Of a stretch of 18,896 nucleotides of DNA, positions 7,250-14,025 are shown piece after piece. Location of the stretch: assembly GCA_023459755.1 (NCBI GenBank), contig JAEWSS010000087.1:1-18896 (forward strand), in the 5' to 3' direction. The notes below the pieces were generated by a model. That model was not told where the DNA came from, ran no database searches, and saw only the letters and a list, made by a program, of their open reading frames with translations. Position numbers and translations under genes: made by a program. The DNA comes from Verrucomicrobiota bacterium (GTDB taxonomy: Bacteria > Verrucomicrobiota > Lentisphaeria > Victivallales > Victivallaceae). Each line of letters opens with the position of its first letter. Position 1 is the first letter of the stretch.

Positions 7250-9235
7250 ATGAGCATTCCTAACCAAACCCCGCTGCGGGTGAAAAAACGCGACGGCCGC
7301 ATTGTGCCGTTCGATCCTGATCGCATAAAACTGGCGGCGGCAAAGGCGCTTAAAGCCGCCGGCACCGAGAATGAACGCGTGGCGGAAAATATCAGCAAGG
7401 ACGTGGTGGAACTGCTCATCAACAAGGGATACACCGCCGATGCGCAGGAGATTCCGGACATCGAAATTATTCAGGACCTTGTGGAGTCGGCGTTTATTCG
7501 GCGCGGACTCAGCAAGGCGGCCAAACTCTATATTCTGTACCGCGCCCAGCGCGAGAAGGTGCGCAGCGGCAAGCAGCTGATGATGGACGTTCAGGGGCTG
7601 GTTTCCAGCTATATCGACCACGAAGACTGGCGCGTCAATGAAAATTCCAACGCCGGATACTCTTACGCAAGTTTGCTTAATCACGTCTCCGGCGCGGTGA
7701 TCGCCAACTATACACTGGCCAATATTTACCCGAAGGAGATCGCCGACGCGCATGTCAACGGCGACTTCCATCTGCACGATCTTTCCTGCGGCATCGTCGG
7801 CTACTGCGCCGGCTGGAGTCTGCGTCAGCTGCTGACCGAGGGATTTCGCGGTCGCGGCGGCCGGGCGTCGGCGGCGCCGGCGCGCCATTTCAATACCGCG
7901 CTGGCTCAGATCGTCAACTTCCTCTCCACGCTCCAGACCGAATGGGCCGGAGCTCAGGCGTTCAACAGTTTCGACACCTTCCTGGCGCCGTTCGTCCGCA
8001 AGGACAAACTGACCTACAAGGAGATCAAACAGCAGCTCCAGCAGTTCGTCTTCGGCCTGAACATCGCCAGCCGCTGGGGGCAGACTCCGTTCACCAACCT
8101 GACGCTCGACTGGGTGGTTCCGGAAGATCAGCGCGAACAGGAGGTGATCATCGGCGGCGAACTCCAGCCCGGCACCTGCTACGGCGACTATCAGCCGGAA
8201 ATGGACCTGATTAACCGCGCGTTCCTTGAGGTCATGAGCGAAGGCGACCGCGACGGCCGCATCTTCACTTTCCCGATCCCGACCTATAACGTGACCAAGG
8301 ATTTCAACTGGGACAGCGAAAACGCCAAACTGTTGTTTTCGGTCACCGGCAAGTACGGTCTGCCCTATTTCCAGAACTTCATCAATTCCGACCTGCATCC
8401 CGGCGACGTCCGCAGTATGTGCTGCCGGCTTCAGATGGATATGCGCGAACTGCGGAAGAAGACCGGCGGACTGTTCGGCGCCGGCGAGCAGACCGGCTCC
8501 ATCGGCGTGGTCACCATCAACATGCCGCGCATCGGCTATCTGGCCAAGGACGAGGCCGATTTCTTCGGCCGTCTGGAAAACCTGATGCGCCTTGCCACCG
8601 AGTCGCTTGAGATCAAACGCAAGGTGGTGCAGCGTTATCTCGACGGCGATCTGCTGCCTTATACCAAGACTTATCTGGGAACGCTCAAGAATCACTTCAG
8701 CACCATCGGTCTGGTCGGCATGAACGAGGCATGTTTGAACTTTATCGGCTGCTCCATCTGCGACAAGGAGGGGCGCGAGTTCGCCGTCCGGGTGCTTGAG
8801 TTTATGAAGAAGAAGATACAGGACTTCCAGGAGGCCACCGGTCACATCTACAACCTTGAGGCCACGCCGGCCGAGGGAACCAGTTTCCGGCTGGCCCGCA
8901 TCGACCGCAAGGCTTATCCGGACATCATCTGCGCCGGCGACGCCGACCCGTATTATACCAACTCCACCCAGCTGCCGGTCGGTTATACCGACGACCTGTT
9001 CGAGGCGCTTGATCTTCAGGCTCCGCTTCAGAGTCTCTATACCGGCGGCACCGTCTTCCACGCCTTCATCGGCGAGAAGATTGATTCTCCCGATCTGGTG
9101 GCGAAGCTGGTCAAACGGATCGCCACCAACTACCGGCTGCCGTATTTCACGTTGACGCCGTCGTTCAGCATCTGTCCGGTGCACGGCTACATCCCCGGCG
9201 CGCACGAGTCGTGTCCGCTGGAGAAGGAAAACTGA
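7250..9235 (+). CDS. nrdD: Anaerobic (class III) ribonucleotide reductase catalytic chain, lacking the glycyl-radical domain
   Basis: 661-residue enzyme chain that reduces ribonucleoside triphosphates to deoxyribonucleotides without oxygen. Residues about 8-102 form an ATP cone (VKKRDGRIVPFDPDRIKLAA) for allosteric control. The ten-stranded barrel domain follows: GDFHLHDLSCGIVGYCAGW (171-189), FNIASRWGQTPFTNLT-like text near 268-285, and RSMCCRL (388-394) with the presumed thiyl-radical cysteine (C391 or C392). Further on are NMPRIGYL, NFIGCSICDKEGREF and EATPAEGTSFRLARID. The chain ends at SICPVHGYIPGAHESCPLEK. Standard members continue from ESCP into xCG...RVxGY with the radical glycine. 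Here a TGA follows five residues after that CP, and the missing part is the next gene. Start: ATG 7250 with GGAG 11 bases upstream, downstream of an NrdR-controlled promoter. The C-terminal truncation is evolved rather than random, because the domain persists as an intact adjacent gene. Confidence 0.95.
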   Translation: MSIPNQTPLRVKKRDGRIVPFDPDRIKLAAAKALKAAGTENERVAENISKDVVELLINKGYTADAQEIPDIEIIQDLVESAFIRRGLSKAAKLYILYRAQREKVRSGKQLMMDVQGLVSSYIDHEDWRVNENSNAGYSYASLLNHVSGAVIANYTLANIYPKEIADAHVNGDFHLHDLSCGIVGYCAGWSLRQLLTEGFRGRGGRASAAPARHFNTALAQIVNFLSTLQTEWAGAQAFNSFDTFLAPFVRKDKLTYKEIKQQLQQFVFGLNIASRWGQTPFTNLTLDWVVPEDQREQEVIIGGELQPGTCYGDYQPEMDLINRAFLEVMSEGDRDGRIFTFPIPTYNVTKDFNWDSENAKLLFSVTGKYGLPYFQNFINSDLHPGDVRSMCCRLQMDMRELRKKTGGLFGAGEQTGSIGVVTINMPRIGYLAKDEADFFGRLENLMRLATESLEIKRKVVQRYLDGDLLPYTKTYLGTLKNHFSTIGLVGMNEACLNFIGCSICDKEGREFAVRVLEFMKKKIQDFQEATGHIYNLEATPAEGTSFRLARIDRKAYPDIICAGDADPYYTNSTQLPVGYTDDLFEALDLQAPLQSLYTGGTVFHAFIGEKIDSPDLVAKLVKRIATNYRLPYFTLTPSFSICPVHGYIPGAHESCPLEKEN

Positions 9236-9284
9236 AACATACAATCCCCTAAACAGCAAAAATAAAAAAGAAAGAGGCAAAAAA

Positions 9285-9431
9285 ATGGCAAAGTGTGGAG
9301 AAAAAACCGAAGTTTACAGCAGAGTTTGCGGATATTTTCGTCCGGTGTCCAACTGGAACAAAGGCAAACAGGAAGAGTTCCATGACCGGAAGACCTTTGT
9401 GGTCGGCAAGTCCTGCGCCTGCGGCAAATAA
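9285..9431 (+). CDS. Free-standing glycyl-radical domain of class III ribonucleotide reductase (split NrdD)
   Basis: 48-residue protein that is the missing C-terminal radical domain of NrdD. It reads MAKCGEKTEV then YSRVCGYFRPVSNWNKGK and QEEFHDRKTF. The radical-forming glycine is G16 in RVCGY, the same motif as in E. coli NrdD. The WNxGKxEEFxxR tail is also typical. C4 in KCG corresponds to the last cysteine of the CPxCG zinc knuckle whose earlier ligands (C642, H645, C655) are in the large chain, so Zn may bridge the two chains. The extra C-terminal end SCACGK adds C44 and C46. ATG 9285 has AGAGG 7 bases upstream in an A-rich spacer, 49 bases after the nrdD stop. The frame is +1 relative to nrdD. 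It should be activated by NrdG and then dock into the catalytic chain, much as GrcA/YfiD serves pyruvate formate-lyase; the docking is inference. Confidence 0.9.
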   Translation: MAKCGEKTEVYSRVCGYFRPVSNWNKGKQEEFHDRKTFVVGKSCACGK

Positions 9432-9615
9432 GCATTTGAGCAAAAATAGAAACAGCTAAAACGCCGGAATTGCGGATGGATATTGCGAAAGACAAGTCCC
9501 TGGCAATGCGAATATTGACAAGGTTTCGGCTTTTGCGGGAGCCGGCGCAAGACCAGGTCTTTAACGTTAAATATTTTTGCGACAATGCTTAATACCGGAT
9601 TTCCGCGATAAAGCG
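9432..9615. other. Spacer between the glycyl-radical gene and the terminator; dyads and a doubtful 38-codon frame
   Basis: No recognisable gene. Visible structure includes a CGGCT/AGCCG hairpin (9527-9531 with 9540-9544), the near-palindrome AAGACCAGGTCTT (9549-9561) and, abutting it, the perfect palindrome TTAACGTTAA (9561-9570). TTGACA at 9515-9520 has no partner minus-10 box. A frame from ATG 9476 to TAA 9592 (38 residues, beginning MDIAKDKSLAMRILTRF) has a weak GGA upstream and uses codons that are rarer in the neighbouring genes (AGG, ATA, CGA). I would not call it a gene without conservation. Confidence 0.5.
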
Positions 9616-9656
9616 ACGCTCTCCCGTCCGGTTCGGGCGGGAGGCGTTTTTTTTTT
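9616..9656 (+). terminator. Strong intrinsic terminator between the split nrdD pair and nrdG
   Basis: Stem CTCCCGTCC (9621-9629), loop GGTTC, GGGCGGGAG (9635-9643), extended by ACGC/GCGT outside a single bulged T, then ten T residues (9647-9656). It ends only 21 bases before the nrdG start, so activase expression must come from read-through, processing or an unseen promoter. Confidence 0.92.
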
Positions 9657-9677
9657 GAATCGAAAGATGATTTTAAT

Positions 9678-10394
9678 ATGGATTTAAGAGGATTTTACAA
9701 ATTTACGCTGGTGGATTATCCCGGCCGGATTGCCTGTATTGTGTTCACCGCCGGCTGCAATTTCCGCTGTCCGTACTGCCACAACGCGGCGCTGGTGCTT
9801 GATCCGCACAGTCAGCCGCGGGTGACGGAGGCGGAGGTGTTCAATTTTTTGTCCACCCGCACCGAACTGCTTGACGGCGTGGTGATCTCCGGCGGCGAGC
9901 CGACGCTGCAGAGCGATCTGATTGATTTTTGTCGAAAAATCCGCGAAATGGGGTTCAAGTTCAAACTGGACACCAACAGCTCGCGGCCCGATGTGGTGTT
10001 AGCCCTGCACCGCGAGGTGGGGATCGACGCGTTGGGCATCGATTTCAAGGCTCCGGCCGGCCGTTACAATGAACTGGTAAACTGCGAGCAGCCGGATCTG
10101 GCCGCCAACGTGTTCAAGGTGATCCGCTTTGCACTTGACAACGGTATCGACGCCGACGTGCGCACCACGGTGCATCGCCGACTGCTTTCGGTGGCCGACC
10201 TTGAGCAGATGTACGCCGAACTTTGCGCCGCCGGAACAACGCACTGGACGCTCCAGCAATTCAATCCGGTGGAGGTTATCGACGACGATCTTCCGGGGGA
10301 AGCCACTTACTCCGACGGTGAATTGATCGCAATCGCCAAAAAACTCGGCCCCGATGTCCGGGTTCGCAGTCTGACCGGGCGGATAATTGAGTAA
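9678..10394 (+). CDS. nrdG: Anaerobic ribonucleotide reductase activating protein (radical SAM)
   Basis: 238-residue radical-SAM enzyme that abstracts hydrogen from the glycyl-radical domain to make the stable radical in class III reductase. The N-terminus RGFYKFTLVDYPGRIACIVF and the cluster motif TAGCNFRCPYCHN (C27, C31, C34 binding 4Fe-4S) are typical of the longer NrdG type. GVVISGGEPTLQ (91-102) is the SAM-binding GGE motif. FKLDTNSSRPD and the ALGIDFKAP stretch follow the family pattern. The gene directly follows the split reductase, which identifies its substrate. Under this arrangement that substrate would be G16 of the 48-residue protein rather than a domain of the large chain. The ribosome-binding site is poor (only GAAAG about 12 bases upstream) and a terminator lies just ahead, so output is probably low relative to nrdD. 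Confidence 0.94.
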   Translation: MDLRGFYKFTLVDYPGRIACIVFTAGCNFRCPYCHNAALVLDPHSQPRVTEAEVFNFLSTRTELLDGVVISGGEPTLQSDLIDFCRKIREMGFKFKLDTNSSRPDVVLALHREVGIDALGIDFKAPAGRYNELVNCEQPDLAANVFKVIRFALDNGIDADVRTTVHRRLLSVADLEQMYAELCAAGTTHWTLQQFNPVEVIDDDLPGEATYSDGELIAIAKKLGPDVRVRSLTGRIIE

Positions 10395-10425
10395 AAAAGG
10401 TTTGTCAACTTCTTCGGAGCGGCCG

Positions 10426-10454
10426 TTGATTTTCGGTCGGCGCGGTGTTATAGT
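10426..10454 (+). promoter_or_regulatory. Promoter of the antiporter-xseB unit
   Basis: TTGATT (10426-10431), 17 bases, TATAGT (10449-10454). It sits in the 110-base gap after nrdG and about 50 bases before the antiporter ATG. Confidence 0.65.
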
Positions 10455-10504
10455 AATGCGGCATTCGGCTCGAATATCGGTAACTGCTGTTTCGGAGAGG
10501 TTTG

Positions 10505-11860
10505 ATGAACAATGAACTGTTTCTGATCGTTTTTCTGGTGTTCATGGTGGTTATGACCATGGCGCCGCTGGCTTTGCGCAGGTTTAAGATTCCGACGGTG
10601 ATCGCGCTGTTGATCGTCGGCATGCTGATCGGCCCGGACGGGCTGGACATGGTCGGTCTGCTGGCCGGTCTGTTCGACTTTCTGACTCCGGCGCCGCCCC
10701 AGGTGATCGCCGACCATGTCAACAATCTGATCAGTTCGCTCGGATCGCTCGGACTGGTTTTCCTGATGGCGCTGGCCGGAATGGAGGCTGACTTTAAAAG
10801 TCTGCGCTCGGTCAAACTTCCCACCGCAATGCTCAGTGTGATGACATTTCTTATTCCGGCGCTGGCCGGATATTTTGTGTACGACTTTTTCCGTCCGTCC
10901 GATCTGCCGGGTAAACTGCTTTACGCTTCGCTGTTCGCCTCGCATTCGGTCGGCATCGTCTTTCCGGTGATCCGCGAACTCGGACTGGGTAAAACCCGGT
11001 TCGGCGCGTCGGTGTTGATCTCTACCGTGGTGACCGATATTTCAAGTATTGTTCTGTTGGCGGTGGCGGTGCAGATGCGCCGGATCGCCGGTGCCGGAAC
11101 CGGCTTGAAAACGCTGTCGGTGTTTGACGCTTATCCCGGAGTGTTCGGCGACTATTTTATCGCCGGATTTCTGGCGGTTGTGGTGGTTTATCTGATTGCG
11201 TCGCTGCTGGTTGTTCCGCTGCTGGCAAACTGGTTCACCCGGCTGATCGGCGATTCGGAGGACGGCTTGGTCACTACACTGCTGATGATTATTGCCGGGG
11301 TTGTGCTGGCCGGTGAAACGCTCGGAATAAATCTGGTGGTCGGCAGTTTCGCCGCCGGGCTGGCGCTGGCGCCGTTCATCCACCGCCGCGAACGGACGAT
11401 GCTGTTTCATAAATTTGAAGGAATCGGCTATGGTTTTCTGATTCCGTTTCTGTTTGTCAGCATCGGTATGAAAACCGACTTCCGGGTGTTGTTTGCCGCC
11501 GACGGGCTTACCGGCAATCTGGCGATAATTCTGCTGACGGTCGGCGGACTGATCGGCAGCAAGGTGTTCTCCGGCTGGCTGGCGTTGCGGATCAGCGGGT
11601 TTGCCAACGACCAGGGAATATGCGCCGGATTGATGACGGTGCCGCAGCTGTCGGCCACGCTGGCCGCGGCCAGCATCGGCAAGGAACTCGGCATGCTGGA
11701 CGCAAACTTTTTCAACGCGATTGTTATTCTGTCGATCGTTACCACTTTGCCGATACCGACGCTGGTGCGGCTGATTGTTGAGCGGCGGCGCATTCAGTTC
11801 GAGCCGCTTCCGGGGAGCAAGGTCAGGATTCCCGGACCGCAGAACGATGAACTTATTTGA
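10505..11860 (+). CDS. Cation:proton antiporter, CPA2 / Kef-type (Na+/H+ exchanger domain)
   Basis: 451-residue polytopic inner-membrane protein with about 12 hydrophobic segments, exchanging Na+ or K+ for protons. Family features include FKIPTVIALLIVGMLIGPDG (about 28-47), typical of the first inverted repeat. LGLVFLMALAGMEADF is the usual GLE/GMxAD turn after helix 3. SVLISTVVTDISSIVLL holds the membrane aspartate of the transport site. GINLVVGSFAAGLALAPF and GFLIPFLFVSIGMKTDF fall in the second half. There is no TrkA-N or RCK domain at the C-terminus, which ends in a short polar tail, so it is not a full KefB/C. The ion cannot be told from sequence. ATG 10505 is chosen because GGAG lies 7 bases upstream; an in-frame TTG immediately before it would add one residue. 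Confidence 0.87.
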   Translation: MNNELFLIVFLVFMVVMTMAPLALRRFKIPTVIALLIVGMLIGPDGLDMVGLLAGLFDFLTPAPPQVIADHVNNLISSLGSLGLVFLMALAGMEADFKSLRSVKLPTAMLSVMTFLIPALAGYFVYDFFRPSDLPGKLLYASLFASHSVGIVFPVIRELGLGKTRFGASVLISTVVTDISSIVLLAVAVQMRRIAGAGTGLKTLSVFDAYPGVFGDYFIAGFLAVVVVYLIASLLVVPLLANWFTRLIGDSEDGLVTTLLMIIAGVVLAGETLGINLVVGSFAAGLALAPFIHRRERTMLFHKFEGIGYGFLIPFLFVSIGMKTDFRVLFAADGLTGNLAIILLTVGGLIGSKVFSGWLALRISGFANDQGICAGLMTVPQLSATLAAASIGKELGMLDANFFNAIVILSIVTTLPIPTLVRLIVERRRIQFEPLPGSKVRIPGPQNDELI

Positions 11861-11879
11861 GAAAGAAGGGCGGAGCGTT

Positions 11880-12140
11880 ATGGATGAGAAAAATGTCGTT
11901 ATTGATCCGGAGACGACCTTTGAAGCGGCGTTGAGCGAACTTGAACAGTTGCTGGCCGGAATGGAGTCCGGGCGGCGTCCGCTGGAGGAGCTGATTACCG
12001 CGTACGAGCGCGGTATGGCGTTGAGCAAATACTGCCGGGAAAAGCTCGCGGTGCTGGAAAAACGCATCGAGATCATTACCGCCGACGGCGGAACTGAACC
12101 GTTTGATCCGGCTTCCGCGCCGGAAAATTCTCCGCGTTGA
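11880..12140 (+). CDS. xseB: Exodeoxyribonuclease VII small subunit
   Basis: 86-residue helical subunit that binds XseA to form exonuclease VII, which degrades single-stranded DNA to oligonucleotides in repair. The XseB core is clear: TFEAALSELEQLLAGMESG, then RPLEELITAYERGMAL and a C-terminal helix ending KRIEIITADGG. ATG 11880 follows GGAG by 4 bases. An in-frame ATG at 11847 inside the antiporter gene would add 11 residues, but they fall outside the family core and have no ribosome-binding site. It begins 19 bases after the antiporter stop and is probably co-transcribed with it. xseA, often next to it, is not in the window. No clear terminator follows; the next gene converges from the other strand 79 bases away, and I see nothing else in that gap. 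Confidence 0.92.
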   Translation: MDEKNVVIDPETTFEAALSELEQLLAGMESGRRPLEELITAYERGMALSKYCREKLAVLEKRIEIITADGGTEPFDPASAPENSPR

Positions 12141-12219
12141 CCGGCTGGAAAATGGCGCTGAGCTGTCCGGTATCCGGCTGAAGCAATGAAAAATCAGGCC
12201 GGGATTCGCGGTCGGCGCG

Positions 12220-12825
12220 CTATTTTTCCATGCGTGTGAACCGCATGGTACGGGCAACGGCATATTGCTTTTCCGCCAGCAGCCGGCCCAACTCCGAAGA
12301 CGAATTAAGCACGGTGTCGCCGGGTTTGTCGTTGTCGGTTTCAAACGACAGTTCGGGCGCGGTCGGATTTTTATTTTTATCCCGCCAGGTGATCAGATTG
12401 AAAATGACGCTGCCATCGTCCTGAAAGTCCAGTTTCGCGGCGTAAAAGTTGGCGCGCAGCATTGAACCGAGCGCCGGATTGTCAAATTCCGGCGTGGCAA
12501 AAAAGATCAAATACGGTTCGCCGCCGAATTCAAAAACCGCTCCGGTGCAGGGCAGGGGCTTCATTCCGTTGTCGCCGTCGCGGGTGAGGGCGGCGATACA
12601 CAGAGCGCCGAGCGACTTATCTTCGACGGTGATTTCCGCCTCTACCTCATTCTCGCAGCGCCATTTGCCGAGCAGTCCTGGTTGGTATTTTTCCATGTCA
12701 GCCGCCATTTGCTCCTGTGACGTGTTCTCCGGCAGCGGCGGATTGAACATCGGGGTGACGCCGCATCCGGTCGCCAACAGCGACACGGTGACGGTTGACA
12801 GCAGAAACCAGACAACGTGCTTCAT
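12220..12825 (-). CDS. Putative lipoprotein of unknown function
   Basis: 201-residue protein with a clear lipoprotein signal ending in the lipobox LATGC (C21), so it should be membrane-anchored. The mature part begins with a proline-rich linker (PMFNPPLPENTSQ). It continues as a small, mostly beta-type domain from LLGKWRCENEVEAEITVEDK (about 51-70) to the end, with NFYAAKLDFQDDGSVIFNLI in the middle. The GKW...EITVEDK...DGS pattern recalls small lipocalin-like or copper-resistance-like lipoproteins, but the likeness is too weak for a name. Two further cysteines (about C57 and C76) might pair. Strong ribosome-binding site: GGAGGAG 5 bases before the ATG. It stands alone between convergent xseB and the terminator of the upstream SGNH operon, so it probably has its own promoter, though I cannot point to a good one. 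Confidence 0.8.
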   Translation of the reverse strand: MKHVVWFLLSTVTVSLLATGCGVTPMFNPPLPENTSQEQMAADMEKYQPGLLGKWRCENEVEAEITVEDKSLGALCIAALTRDGDNGMKPLPCTGAVFEFGGEPYLIFFATPEFDNPALGSMLRANFYAAKLDFQDDGSVIFNLITWRDKNKNPTAPELSFETDNDKPGDTVLNSSSELGRLLAEKQYAVARTMRFTRMEK

Positions 12826-12874
12826 GGAAACTCCTCCAATTCCGGATTACCCTGAAAAAGTCACTGTTTACCTG

Positions 12875-12919
12875 AAAAACGCCGTGTCCCGCAGAATGAA
12901 CTGCGGCACACGGCGTTTT
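12875..12919 (-). terminator. Intrinsic terminator of the metY-SGNH operon
   Basis: Long hairpin: AAAACGCCGTGT (12876-12887) pairs with ACACGGCGTTTT (12908-12919), and CCGCAG (12889-12894) pairs with CTGCGG (12901-12906), with one mismatch between the arms and a 6-base loop. On the minus strand it ends in a run of T. A- and T-runs on both sides would let it act in either direction. Confidence 0.85.
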
Positions 12920-12927
12920 GAGTCATT

Positions 12928-14019
12928 TTATTTCAGCAATGCGGCCAGTCGCGGCACGAGATAGTCGGCCATGCGGCGGAATCCGAGGTCGGTCGGGTGA
13001 ACGCCGTCCACGGTGCACTCCCAAAAATCTTCGCCAAGCAGTTCTCCGCCGTCGATGAAAAACAATTTGTCGTCTCCGGCGGCGCGGCGGCGCTCCACCT
13101 CGGAGCGTTGAATCTCCACTCCTTCAAGCCGCGACTCGCGCGACGTGTTGTCCGTATATCCCCCGAGAATGTCGTGGGCAAACGGAATACGGCTGACCAC
13201 CACAACCGGCAGACGCGGATATTTTGTGCGCAGAATGTCGATCAGCACCGGAAGGGTGGAGCGCATTCTTTCGCCGGTAAGCACGTTCGCCTCGTAGTCG
13301 AGAACGAACATCGCCGGATCGGGAACCTGACACATCAATTCGCCCATTTCCGGCTCGCCACGGCCGGAACCGGAGAACGCCAGATTGATGATCTCGGTGT
13401 TCAGCGCACGGCTGACGATATTGGTGAGTCCGGAGCCGGGGCGCGATGCGCAGCCGCCCTGTTCGATGCTGGTTCCGTACCAGACGATCCGCCCTTTGCG
13501 ACTCCACGGCGAATGCGCCTCGATTCCGGCGCCGGTCTCAAGGCCGACGTCAAACGACTTCACGCCGTCATAAAGCGGAAAATTGATGCAGAAATCCCGC
13601 ATTTTCCGCTCCGCGCCCGGGCAGTTGAACAAATCGACCTGATATTGTTTCTGAAGCACCGGATAACGGCTGACGCCGATGAATTTTCCGTCGATATAAA
13701 GGTCGCATCCGCAGTTTCCGGTCTGCGCCATATGATCCATCAATTCGCCGTAATAAGCGTCCGACTTGACCGCCACGCGGAGCGTGTCGCTCCGAAACCG
13801 CAGCATGACTCCCGATGTGTGCCACGCCAGATAAGCCACGCCCTCGTTCGGTTCCGCCGGAACCGGATTCAGCGGCAGGCGCCGGAACGGTTCGCCTTTA
13901 TGGTGGAACGCCAGCCCGGAAAGTTGAAAAGCGTCGTCATCGGCGGAGCGCCAGATCAAGCCGTCGTCCGAAGCGGTTGACGTGGCCATGTTTTTGTCGG
14001 CTTTTGCAATATCGCTCAT
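12928..14019 (-). CDS. SGNH/GDSL-family hydrolase with GxDLY N-terminal domain
   Basis: 363-residue esterase-type hydrolase. The N-terminal beta domain carries the motif CGCDLYIDGKFIGV (103-116), the signature of the GxDLY domain that precedes a class of SGNH hydrolases. Catalytic blocks: IVWYGTSIEQGG (nucleophile S184), NLAFSGSGRGEPE (oxyanion glycine near 217), LDYEANV (N245) and DGVHPTDLGF (D338, H341). Families with this layout are often carbohydrate deacetylases or acyl esterases; the substrate is unknown. No signal peptide is visible, so it may be cytoplasmic, which is unusual for a polysaccharide esterase. It begins only 6 bases after the metY stop with little Shine-Dalgarno sequence, so translation may depend on coupling. 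ATG 14019 is used; an ATG 10 codons in (MATSTASD) is possible. Confidence 0.85.
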   Translation of the reverse strand: MSDIAKADKNMATSTASDDGLIWRSADDDAFQLSGLAFHHKGEPFRRLPLNPVPAEPNEGVAYLAWHTSGVMLRFRSDTLRVAVKSDAYYGELMDHMAQTGNCGCDLYIDGKFIGVSRYPVLQKQYQVDLFNCPGAERKMRDFCINFPLYDGVKSFDVGLETGAGIEAHSPWSRKGRIVWYGTSIEQGGCASRPGSGLTNIVSRALNTEIINLAFSGSGRGEPEMGELMCQVPDPAMFVLDYEANVLTGERMRSTLPVLIDILRTKYPRLPVVVVSRIPFAHDILGGYTDNTSRESRLEGVEIQRSEVERRRAAGDDKLFFIDGGELLGEDFWECTVDGVHPTDLGFRRMADYLVPRLAALLK

Positions 14020-14025
14020 TTTTGA

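Noticed and set aside
7208..9280. Very long open frame on the minus strand across nrdD (690 codons)
   Set aside because: It is the antisense shadow of nrdD, caused by GC-rich third codon positions. It has no family motifs and would cover an unmistakable gene. Similar antisense frames at 2811-3764, 12997-13980 and 16412-17344 were dropped for the same reason.
9233..9287. Read-through or recoding of the nrdD TGA (for example selenocysteine) to make a single fused NrdD
   Set aside because: Reading on in frame meets TAA at 9263-9265 after nine codons, and the radical domain lies in another frame. That domain has its own ATG and ribosome-binding site, so two chains are the simpler reading.
9667..9687. 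Six-codon leader peptide overlapping the nrdG start (ATG 9667 to TAA 9687)
   Set aside because: It has no ribosome-binding site and such short frames arise by chance in AT-rich leaders.
12141..12219. Terminator between convergent xseB and the lipoprotein gene
   Set aside because: Only short imperfect repeats are present and none is followed by a T-run of useful length.
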